64,000 nucleotides of DNA from positions 3,782,001 to 3,846,000 of the forward strand of contig NC_079885.1 in the NCBI RefSeq assembly GCF_029227915.1, given 5' to 3'. Below, in pieces: positions 39,101 to 50,524 of the stretch. A model generated the notes under the pieces. It was not told where the DNA came from and made no database searches. It saw only the letters and a program-made list of their open reading frames with translations. This DNA is from Hydractinia symbiolongicarpus. Its lineage: Eukaryota; Cnidaria; Hydrozoa; Anthoathecata; Hydractiniidae. The position numbers and the translations under genes were made by a program. The first letter of the stretch is position 1; each line of letters starts with the position of its first letter.

Positions 39101-41412
39101 CCGTTAGAAAGTCATTGAAATGTAATTTTTGTAACTGTCTGTAATTCTTCAACGCGCGCTAACGGCTAGGATTGGTCCAACCGCAAGAAATGACTTATTT
39201 ATGTAAATTTTGAAATGAAGCGCTTTCACAACACCCAGTGAAGTCGGTTAATTCCAGCAATCATGTCAAATTAAGAAGAATGTTATTTCTTGGGTCTAAT
39301 TGTCTCACTTATCACATTTATAAAGTCACAGTCCAAAATCAGTTCAATTAAGTCCCACAGTCAATCGTTTCACTGTTAAAAGCGATACAACCTAGTATTA
39401 TCAGAAAAACATCGCTAAATGCATGTTGGTGCGAATATGTGACGCAACCGTTGTAACACAAACGGACTGATACTGTTAGAAAGTCATTGAAATGTAGTTT
39501 TTGAAACTGTCTCTATATCTTCAACGCGCGCTAACGGCCAGGATTGGTCCCATAGTGAAAAAAGACTTATTTATCTAATTTTTTAAATGAAGTGCTCCAA
39601 AAAGCGACCAGTGTAATCGCTGTGTTCCGGCAATCATGTCAAATTAGGAAGAATGTTATTTCTTGGGGTCCAGTTGGCTCACTTATCACTTTTATATGGT
39701 CACAGTCCAAAGTTACTTCAATTATGTCCCAGAGTCACTTGTTTCACTGTTAAAAGCGATACAACTTAGTAATATCGCAAAAAAATCACTAAATACATGT
39801 TGCTACGAATATGTGACGAAACCGTTGTAACTCAAGCGGATTGATACCGTTAGAAAGTCATTGAAATGCAGTTTTTAAAACTGTCTCTAATTCTTCAGCG
39901 CGTGATAACGGCTAGGATTGGTCCCACAGCAAGGAATGACTTATTTATCTAAATTTTTAAATGAAGTGCTGCCACAGCGCTCAGTGTAACCGCTGAGTTC
40001 CAGCAATCATGTCAAATTAAGATAAATGTTCTTTCTTGCAGTCCAATTGTCTCACTTATCAAATTGATAAGGTCACAGTGCAAGATCAGTTCAATTAAGT
40101 CCCACAGTCAATCGTTTCACTGTTAAAAGCGATGCAACTTAGTAATATCGGAAGAAAATCGCTGAATACATGTTGCTACGAATATACGACGAAACCGTTG
40201 TAACTCAAGCGGATTGCCACCGTTAGAAAGTCAATGAAATGTAGTTTTTGAACATGTTTTTCTTTCTTCAGCACGCGCTAACGGCTAGGATTGGTCCCAC
40301 AGTACAAAATGACTTATTTATCTAAACTTTTAAATAAAGCTATACCACAGCGCCCAGCGAAATCAGTAAATTCCAGCAGTCATGTCAAATTTAGAAGAAT
40401 GTTATTTCTTGGGTCCAATTATCTCACTTATCACATTTATAAGGTCACAGTCCAAAATCAGTTCAATTAAGTCCCACAGTCAATTGTTTCACTGTTAAAA
40501 GCGATACAACCTAGTATTTTCAGAAAAATATCGCTAAACACATGTTGGTACGAATATGTGACGCAACCGTTGTAACACAAACGGACTGATACCGTTAGAA
40601 AGTCATTGAAATGTAATTTTTGAAACTGTCTGTAATTCTTCAACGCGCGCTAACAGCCAGGAGTGGTCCCACAGTAAAAAACGATTATTTATCTAAATTT
40701 TTAAATGAAGCGCTCCATACAGCGACCAGTGTAATCGCTGAGTTCCAGCAATCATGTCAAATTAAGAAGACAGTTACTTCTTGGGGTCCAGTTGGCTCAC
40801 TTATCACATTTATAAGGTCACAGTCCAAAGTTACTTCAATTATGTCCCAGAGTCACTCGTTTCACTGTTAAAAGCGATACAACTTAGTAATATCGCAAAA
40901 AAATCACTAAATACATGTTGCTACGAATATGTGACGAAACCGTTGTAACTCAAGCGGATTGATACCGTTAGAAAGTCATTGAAATGCAGTTTTTAAAACT
41001 GTCTCTATTTCCTCAGCGCGCGATAACGGATAGGATTGGTTCCACAGTACAAAATGACTTATTTATCTAAACTTTTAAATAAAACGCTACCAGAGCGCCC
41101 AGCGAAATCGGTAAATTCCAGCAATCATGTCAAATTAAGAAGACTGTTTTTCCTTTGGTCCAGTTGTCTCATTTATCATATTTATCAGGTCAGAGTCCAA
41201 AATCAGTTCAATTAAGTCCTACAGTCAATCCTTTCACTGTTAAAAGCGATGCAACCTAGTAAAATCAGAAACATATCGCTAAATACATGTTCATACGAAT
41301 GTGTGACGCAACCCTTGTAATTGAAACGGACTGATACCGTTAGAAAGTCAATGAAATGTAGTTTTTGAAAATGTTTCTATTTCTTCAGCGCGTGCTAACG
41401 GCTAGGATTGGT
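36200..41412 (+). repeat. Mixed monomers, related to 60.8-63.2 kb
   Basis: Fourteen monomers with landmarks 36,200, 36,573, 36,945, 37,317, 37,690, 38,062, 38,433, 38,805, 39,177, 39,549, 39,923, 40,296, 40,668 and 41,041. About 36,216-37,405 matches 60,788-61,977 (offset 24,572; shared TAAAACATGAC and ACAATATAGTATT). About 37,420-37,950 matches 62,737-63,265 (offset 25,317; shared CACTGCT and CAGTAAGTTCC). A-type monomers are absent. Open frames at 36,911-37,147, 38,014-38,235 and 40,620-40,871 are satellite fragments. Confidence 0.8.
38385..38959 (+). repeat. Near-duplicate of one monomer (period ~371 bp)
   Basis: Two consecutive CTATACC monomers (38,433 and 38,805) share GAACATGTTTCTC, CAGCACGCGCT, TTATCTAAACTT and CAGCAGTCATGTCAAATTTAG at an offset of about 372. 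The first is a chimera: after about 38,588 it continues with the CAGTGCAAGATC type. Elsewhere the CTATACC monomer is always separated by other types, so this is a one-monomer exchange. Confidence 0.65.
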
Positions 41413-44400
41413 CCCACAGTACAAAATGACTTATTTATCTAAACTTTTAAATAAAGCGCTACCACAGCGCCCAGTGAAATCGGTAAATTCCAGCAATCAT
41501 GTCAAGGTGAGAAGAATGTTCTTTCTTGGGTCCAATTGTCTCACTTATCCCATTTATAAGGTCACAGTCCAAAATCAGTTCAATTAAGTCCCACAGTCAA
41601 CCGTTTCACTGTTAAAAGCGATCCAACCTAGTAATATCCGAATACTACCGCTAAATACATGTTGGTACGAATATGTGACGCAACCGTTGTAACTCAAACG
41701 AATTTATACCTCCAGAAAGTCAATGAAATGTAGTCTTTGAAACTGTTCCTATTTATTCAGCGCGTGCTAACGGCCAGGATTGGTCCCACAGTAAAAAATG
41801 ACTTACTTTATATAAATTTTTAAGTGAAGCGCTACCATAGGGCCGAGTGTAATCGCTGAATTCCAGCAATCATGTGAAATTAAGAAGAATGTTATTCGTT
41901 GGAGTCCAATTGGCTCGTTTATCACATTTATAAGGTCACAGTACAGAATCACTTCAATTTAGTCCCACAGTCAATCGTTTCACTGTCAAAAGTAATACAA
42001 CTTAGTAATATCAGAAAAAAATCACTAAGTACATGTTGGTACGAATACGTGACGCAACCGATGTAACTTGAGCGTATTGACACCGTTAGAAAGTCAATGA
42101 AATGTAGTTTTTGAAAAAGTTTCTATTTCTTCAGCGCGTGCTAACGGCTAGGATTGGTCCCACAGTACAAAATGATTTATTTATCTAAACTTTTAAATAA
42201 AGCGCTACCACAGCGCCCAGTGAAATCGGTAAATTCCAGCAATCATGTCAAATTAAGAAGAATGTTATTTCTTGGGCCCAATTGTCTCACTTATCACATT
42301 TAGAAAGTCACAGTCCAAAATCAGTTCAATTAAGTCCCACAGTCAATCGTTTCACTGTTAAAAGCGATGCAACCTACTAATATCCGAATTCTACCGCTAA
42401 ATACATGTTGGTCCAAATATGTGACGCAACCGTTGTAACTCAAACGGATTTATACCGCCAGAAAATTAATGAAATTTAGTCTTTGAAACTGTTCCTATTT
42501 ATTCAGCGCGTGCTAACGGCCAGGATTGGTCCCACAGTAAAAAATGACTTATTTTATATAAATTTTTAAGTGAAGCGCTACCATAGGGCCGAGTGTAATC
42601 GCTGAATTCCGGCAATCATGTCAAGCTAAGAAGAATGTTATTCTTTGGAGTCCAATTGGCTCATTTATCACATTTATAAGGTCACAGTACAGAATCACTT
42701 CAATTAAGTCCCACAGTCAATCGTTTCACTGTCAAAAGCAATACAACTTAGTAATATCGGAAAAAAATCACTAAGTACATGTTGGTACGAATACGTGACG
42801 CAACCGATGTAACTAAAGCGGACTGATATCGTTAGAAAGTCATTGAAATGTAGTTTTTCAAACTGCCTCTATTTCTTCAACGCGCGCTAACAGCCAGGAT
42901 TGGTCCCACAGTAAGAAATGACTTATATATCTAAATTTTTAAATGAAGTACTACCACTGCGCCCAGTGAAGTAGCTAAATTCCAACAATCATGTCAAATT
43001 AAGAAGAATGTTATTTCTCGGGTCCAATTGTCTCATTTATCACATTTATAAGGTCACAGTCCAAAATCAGTTCAATTAAGTCCCACAGTCAATCGTTTCA
43101 CTGTTAAAATCGACACAACCTAGTATTACCAGAAAAAAATCACTAAGTACATGTTGGTACGAATACGTGACGCAACCGATGTAACTTGAGCGTATTGACA
43201 CCGTTAGAAAGTCAATGAAATGTAGTTTTTGAAAAAGTTTCTATTTCTTCAGCGCGTGCTAACGGCTAGGATTGGTCCCACAGTACAAAATGATTTATTT
43301 ATCTAAACTTTTAAATAAAGCGCTACCACAGCGCCCAGTGAAATCGGTAAATTCCAGCAATCATGTCAAATTAAGAAGAATGTTATTTCTTGGGTCCAAT
43401 TGTCTCACTTATCACATTTATAAATTCACAGTCTAAAATCAGTTCAATTAAGTCCTATAGTCAATTGTTTCATTGTTAAAAGAGATACAACCTAGTATTA
43501 CCAGAAAAATATCACTAAATACATGTTGGTACGATTATGTGACGCAACTGTTGTAACTCAAACGGACTGATACCGTTAGAAAGTCATTGAAATGTAGTTT
43601 TTAAACTGCCTCTATTTTTTCAACGCGCGCTAACGGCCAGGATTGGTCCCACAGTAAAAAAAGGCTTATTTATCTAAATTTTTAAATGAAGTGCTCCAAA
43701 CAGCGACCAGTGTAATCGCTGAGTTGCGGCAATCATGTCAAATTAAGAAGAATGTCATTTCTTGGGGTCCAGTTGCCTCACTTATCACATTAAGGAGATC
43801 AAAGTCCAAAATCAGTTCAATTAAGGCCCACAGTCAACCGTTTCACTGTTAAAAGCGATCCAACCTAGTAATATCCGAATACTACCGCTAAATACATGTT
43901 GGTACGAATATGTGACGCAACCGTTGTAACTCAAACGGATTTATACCGCCAGAAAGTCAATGAAATGTAGTCTATGAAACTGTTCCTATTTAATCAGCGC
44001 GTGCTAACGGCCAGGATTGGTCCCACAGTAAAAAATGACTTATTTTATATAAATTTTTAAGTGAAGCGCTATCATAGGGACGAGTGTAATCGCTGAATTT
44101 CAGCAATTATGTGAAATTAAGAAGAATGTTATTCCTTGGAGTCCAATTGGATCATTTATCACATTTATAAGGTCACAGTACAGAATCACTTCAATTTAGT
44201 CCCACAGTCAATCGTTTCACTGTCAAAAGTAATACAACTTAGTAATATCGGAAAAAAATCACTAAGTACATGTTGGTACGAATACGTGACGCAACCGATG
44301 TAACTTAAGCGGATTGACACCGTTAGGAAGTCATTAAAATGTAGTTTATAAAAATGTTTCTATTTCTTCAGCGCGTGCTAACGGCTAGGATTGGTCCCAC

Positions 44401-46480
44401 AGTACAAAATGACTTATTTATCTAAACTTTTAAATAAAGCGCTACCACAGCGCCCAGTGAAATCGGTAAATTCCAGCAATCATGTTAAATTAAGAAGAAT
44501 GCTATTTCTTGGGTCCAATTGTCTCACTTATCACATTTAGAAAGTCACATTCCAAAATCAGTTCAATTAAGTCACACAGTCAATCGTTTCACTGTTAAAA
44601 GCGATGCAACCTACTAATATCCGAATTCTACCGCTAAATACATGTTGGTCCAAATATGTGACGCAACCGTTGTAACTAAAACGGATTTATACCGCCAGAA
44701 AATCAATGAAATGTAGTCTTTGAAACTGTTCCTATTTATTCAGCGCGTGCTAACGGCCAGGATTGGTCCCACAGTAAAAAATGACTTATTTTATATAAAT
44801 TTTTAAGTGAAGCGCTACCATAGGGCCGAGTGTAATCGCTGAATTCCGCAATCATGTCAAGCTAAGAAGAATGTTATTCTTTGGAGTCCAATTGGCTCAT
44901 TTATCACATTTATAAGGTCACAGTACAGAATCACTTCAATTAAGTCCCACAGTCAATCGTTTCACTGTCAAAAGCAATACAACTTAGTAATATCGGAAAA
45001 AAATCACTAAGTACATGTTGGTACGAATACGTGACGCAACCGATGTAACTTAAGCGGACTGATATCGTTAGAAAGTCATTGAAATGTAGTTTTTCAAACT
45101 GCCTCTATTTCTTCAGCGCGCGCTAACGGCCAGGATTGGTCCCACAGTAAGAAATGACTTATATATCTAAGTTTTTAAATGAAGTACTACCACAGCGCCC
45201 AGTGAAGTAGGTAAATTCCAACAATCATGTCAAATTAAGAAGAATGTTATTTCTCGGGTCCAATTGTCTCATTTATCACATTTATAAGGTCACAGTCCAA
45301 AATCAGTTCAATTAAGTCCCACAGTCAGTCGTTTCACTGTTAAATCGACACAACCTAGTATTACCAGAAAAAAATCACTAAGTACATGTTGGTACGAATA
45401 CGTGACGCAACCGATGTAACTTGAGCGTATTGACACCGTTAGAAAGTCAATGAAATGTAGTTTTTGAAAAAGTTTCTATTTCTTCAGCGCGTGTTAACGG
45501 CTAGGATTGGTCCCACAGTACAAAATGATTTATTTATCTAAACTTTTAAATAAAGCGCTACCACAGCGCCCAGTGAAATCGGTTAATTCCAGCAATCATG
45601 TCAAATTAAGAAGAATGTTATTTCTTGGGTCCAATTGTCTCACTTATCACATTTATAAATTCACAGTATAAAATCAGTTCAATTAAGTCCCATAGTCAAT
45701 TGTTTCATTGTTAAAAGAGATACAACCTAGTATTACCAGAAAAATATCACTAAATACATGTTGGTACGATTATGTGACGCAACTGTTATAACTCAAACGG
45801 ACTGATACCGTTAGAAAGTCATTGAAATGTAGTTTTTAAACTGCCTCTATTTCTTCAACGCGCGCTAACGGCCAGGATTGGTCCCACAGTAAAAAAAGGC
45901 TTATTTATCTAAATTTTTAAATGAAGTGCTCCAAACAGCGATCAGCGTAAATGCTGAGTTGCGGCAATCATGTCAAATTAAGAAGAATGTCATTTCTTGG
46001 GGTCCAGTTGCCTCACTTATCACAGTAAGGAGATCAAAGTCCAAAATCAGTTCAATTAAGGCCCACAGTCAACCGTTTCACTGTTAAAAGCGATCCAACC
46101 TAGTAATATCCGAATACTACCGCTAAATACATGTTGGTACGAATATGTGACGCAACCGTTGTAACTCAAACGGATTTATACCGCCAGAAAGTCAATGAAA
46201 TGTAGTCTTTGAAACTGTTCCTATTTATTCAGCGCGTGCTAACAGCCAGGATTGGTCCGACAGTAAAAAATGACTTGTTTTATATAAATTTTTAAGTGAA
46301 GCGCTACCATAGGGCCGAGTGTAATCGCTGAATTCCAACAATCATGTGAAATTAAGAAGAATGTTATTCCCTGGAGTCCAATTGTTTCATTTATCACATT
46401 TATAAGGTCACAGTACAGAATCACTTCAATTTAGTCCCACAGTCAATCGTTTCACTGTCAAAAGTAATACAACTTAGTAA
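41413..46480 (+). repeat. Diverged island, part 1: 6-monomer repeat, ~2,236 bp, 2.2 copies
   Basis: Landmarks 41,785, 42,159, 42,531, 42,905, 43,277 and 43,648 recur as 44,022, 44,396, 44,768, 45,141, 45,512 and 45,883, with a third start at 46,257. The match runs from about 41,560. Private markers are TTTATATAAATTTTTAAGTG, CCATAGGGCCGAGTG, CCGAATACTACC (41,641, 43,878, 46,113), CCGAATTCTACC and GAATACGTGACGC. Types typical of the rest of the window (A, CACAC, GTGCTGCC) are absent, and copies differ more from each other than in the 20-36 kb blocks. A minus-strand open frame at 46,239-46,424 is satellite sequence. Confidence 0.82.
42202..42216. other. Hairpin GCGCT-ACCAC-AGCGC in the monomer
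   Basis: GCGCT at 42,202-42,206 and AGCGC at 42,212-42,216 form a perfect 5 bp stem with a 5-base loop. The same hairpin occurs in many monomers of the AGCGCTACCACAGCGC type. It is shortened in the CGCTCCAAACAGCG type, where a 4 bp stem remains, and lost in the AGTACTACCACAGCGC and AGCTATACCACAGCGC types. It lies in the most variable part of the monomer. Confidence 0.5.
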
Positions 46481-49400
46481 TATCAGAAAAATATCGCTAA
46501 ATACATGTTGGTCCAAATATGTGACCCAACCGTTGTAACTCAAACGGACTGACACCGTTAGAAAGTCAATAAAATGGAGTTTTTGAAACTGTCTCTATTT
46601 CTCCGGCGCGCGCTAACGGCTAGGATTTGTCCCACAGTAAAACTGACTTATTTATCTAAATTTTTAAATAAAGCGCTACCACAGGGTCCAGTGTAATTGC
46701 TGAGTTCCGACAATCATGACGAGTTAAGAAGAATGTTTTTTCTTGGAGTCCAATTATCTCATTTATCACATTTATTAGATCAAAGTCAAAAATCAGTTCA
46801 ATAAAGTCCCACAGTCAATCGTTTTACTTTTAAAAGCGATGCAACCTGGTAACATCGGAAAAACATCTTTAAGTTCATGATGGTACGAATATGTGACGGA
46901 ACTGTCATAATTGAAACGGACTAATACCGTTAGAAAGTCAATTAAATGGAGTTTTTGAAACTGTCTCTATTTCTTCAGCGCGCGATAACGGCTAGGATTG
47001 TTCCCACAGTACAAAAATTACTTTTTCATCTAAATTTTCAAAGAAAGCGCTGCCATAGCGGCCAGTGTAACTGCTGAGTTCAAGCAATCATGTCAAATTA
47101 AGAAGAATGTTATTTCTTGGGTTCAATTGTCTCTTTTATCACATTCATAAAGTCAAAATCCAAAATCAGTTATATTAAGTCCCACAGTAAATCGTTTCAC
47201 TGTTAAACGCGATACAACCTAGTAATATCCGAATAACATCGCTAAATACATGTTGGTACGAATATGTGACGCAACCGTTGTAACTCACACGCATTTATAC
47301 CGCTAGAAAGTCAATGAAATGTAGTTTTTGAAACTGTTCCTATTTATTCAGCGCGTGCTAACGGCCAGGATTGGTCCCACAGTAAAAAATAACTAATTTA
47401 TCCAAATTTTTAAGTAAAGCATTACCACCACGCCCAGTGTAATCGCTGAATTCCAGCAATCATTTCAAATTAAGAAGAATGGTTTTCCTTGGAGTCCAAC
47501 TCGCTCAATTATCGCATTTATAAGGTCACAGTCCAAAATCAGTTCAGTTAAGTCCCACAGTCAATCGTTTAACTGTTAAAAGCGATACAACTTAGTAATA
47601 TCGGAAAAAAATCACTAAGTACATGTTGGTACGAATATGTAACGCAACCGTTGCAGTTGAAACGGACTGATACCGTTAGAAAGTCAATGAAATATAGTAT
47701 TTGAAAATGTCTCTATTTCTTCAGCGCGCGCTAACGGCTAGGACTGGTCCCACAGTTAAAAATGACTTATTGATCTAAATTTTTAAATAAAGCGCTATCA
47801 TAGGGCCGAGTGTAATCGCTGAGAACCGGCAATCAAGTCAATTTAAGAAGAATGTTATTTCTTTCAGTCCAATTGTCTCACTTATCATATTTATAAGGTC
47901 ACAGTCATGAATCTGTTCAATTAAGTCCCACAATCACTCGTTTCACTGTTGAAAGCGATGCAACTTAGTAATATCGGAAAAAATCACTAAATACATCTTG
48001 GTACGAATATGTGACGCAAACGTTGTCACTCAAGCGGATTGACACAGTTTGAAAATAAATGAAATGTAGTTTTTGAAAATGTCTCTATTTCTTCAGCGCG
48101 CGCTAACGGCTAGGATTGGTCCAACAGTACAAGATGACTTACTTATCTAAACTTTTAAATAAAGCGCTACCACAGGCCCCAGTGTAATCGCTGAGATCCT
48201 GCAATCATGTCAAATTAAGAAGAATGTTATATCTTTGGTCCAATTGTCTCATTTTAACACATTTATGAGGTCAAAGTCCAAAATCACTTCAATTAAGTCC
48301 CACAGTCAATCCTTTCACTGTTAAAACAATACAACTTAGTAATATCGGAAAAAAATCACTAAGTACATGTTGGTACGAACACGTGACGCAACCGTTGTAA
48401 CTCAAACGCACTGACACCGTTAGAAAGTCAATAAAATGGAGTTTTTGAAACTGTCTCTATTTCTCCGGCGCGCGCTAACGGCTAGGATTTGTCCCACAGT
48501 AAAAATGACTTATTTATCTAAATTTTTAAATAAACCGCTACCACAGGGTCCAGTGTAATTGCTGAGTTCCGACAATCATGACGAGTTAAGAAGAATGTTT
48601 TTCCTTGGAGTCCAATTATCTCATTTATCACATTTATCAGATCAAAGTCAAAAATCAGTTCAATAAAGTCCCACAGTCAATCGTTTTAATGTTAAAAGCG
48701 ATGCAACCTGGTAACATCGGAAAAACATCTTTAAGTTCATGATGGTACGAATATGTGACGGAACTGTTGTAATTGAAACGGACTAATACCGTTAGAAAGT
48801 CAATTAAATGGAGTTTTTGAAACTGTCTCTATTTCTTCAGCGCGCGATAACGGCTAGGATTGTTCCCACAGTACAAAAATTACTTTTTCATCTAAATTTT
48901 CAAAGAAAGCGCTGCCATAGCGCCCAGTGTAACTGCTGAGTTCAAGCAATCATGTCAAATTAAGAAGAATGTTATTTCTTGGGTTCAATTGTCTCATTTA
49001 TCACATTCATAAATTCAAAATCCAAAATCAGTTATATTAAGTCCCACAGTAAATCGTTTTACTGTTAAACGCGATACAACCTAGTAATATCCGAATAACA
49101 TCGCTAAATACATGTTGGTACGAATATGTGACGCAACCGTTGTAACTCACACGCCTTTATACCGCTAGAAAGTCAATGAAATGTAGTTTTTGAAACTGTT
49201 CCTATTTATTCAGCGCGTGCTAACGGCCAGGATTGGCCCCACTGTAAAAAATAACTAATTTATCCAAATTTTTAAGTAAAGCATTACCACAACGCCCAGT
49301 GTAATTGCTGAATTCCAGCAATCATTTCAAATTAAGAAGAATGGTTTTCCTTGGAGTCCAACTCGCTCAATAATCGCATTTATAAGGCCACAGTCCAGAA

Positions 49401-50524
49401 TCAGTTCAATTAAGTCCCACAGTCAATCGTTTCACTGTTAAGAGCGATACAACTTTGTAAAATCGGAAAAAAATCCCTCAAATACATGTTGGTAAGAATA
49501 TGTGACGCAACAGTTGTAATTGAAACGGATTTATAACGTTAGAAAGTCATTGAAATTTTGTTTTTAAAACTGTCTCTATTTCTTCAGCGCGCGATAACGT
49601 CTAGGATTGGTCCCACAGTAAAAAATGACTTTTTTATCTAAATTTTTAAATGAAGTGCTACCACAGCGCCAAGTGTAACTGCTGAGATCCTGCAATCATG
49701 TCAAATTAAGAAGAATGTTATTTCTTGCAGTCCAATTGTCTCACTTATCACATTTATAAGGTCACAGTCTAAAATCAGTTCAGTTAAGTCCCACAGTCCA
49801 TCGTTTAACTGTTAAAAGCGATACAACTTAGTAATATCGGAAAAAAATCACTAAGTACATGTTGGTACGAATATGTGACGCAACCGTTGCAGTTGAAACG
49901 GACTGATACCGTTAGAAAGTCAATGAAATATAGCATTTGAAAATGTCTCTATTTCTTCAGCGCGCGCTAACGGCTAGGATTGGTCCCACATTAAAAATGA
50001 CTTATTTATCTAAATTTTTAAATAAAACGCTATCATAGGGCCGAGTGTAATCGCTGAGATCCGGCAATCAAGTCAAATTAAGAAGAATGTTATTTCTTTC
50101 AGTCCCATTGTCTCACTTATCATATTTATAAGGTTACAGTCATGAATCAGTTCAATTAAGTCCCACAATCAATCGTTTCACTGTTGAAAGCGATGCAACT
50201 CAGTAATATCGGAAAAAATCACTAAATACATCTTGGTACGAATATGTGACGCAAACGTTGTCACTCAAGCGGATTGAAACCGTTTGAAAATAAATGAAAT
50301 GTAGTTTTTGAAAATGTCTCTATTTCTTCAGCGCGCGCTAACGGCTTGGATCGGTCCAACAGTACAAGATGACTTACTTATCTAAACTTTTAAATAAAGC
50401 GCTACCACAGGCCCCAGTGTAATCGCTGAGATCCTGCAATCATGTCAAATTAAGAAGAATGTTATCTCTTGGGTCCAATTGTCTCATTTTAACACATTTA
50501 TGAGGTCAAAATCCAAAATCACTT
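46481..50524 (+). repeat. Diverged island, part 2: 5/6-monomer repeat
   Basis: Unit 1 has landmarks 46,631, 47,003, 47,376, 47,749 and 48,121. Unit 2 has 48,493, 48,865, 49,238, an additional monomer at 49,612, then 49,985 and 50,356. Offsets are 1,862 before the extra monomer and 2,235-2,236 after it. Markers include CTCCGGCGCGCG, TTCATGATGGTACG (about 46,874 and 48,736), CATCTTGGTACG and GTTGTCACTC. These monomers are the most divergent in the window. Confidence 0.82.

Noticed and set aside
46239-46424. 61-residue minus-strand open frame.
   Set aside because: Antisense of an island monomer; short, and without any recognisable protein features.
41413-50524. A different, unrelated satellite family in the island.
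   Set aside because: The landmark, register, length and all main sub-blocks are retained, so these are diverged monomers of the same family.
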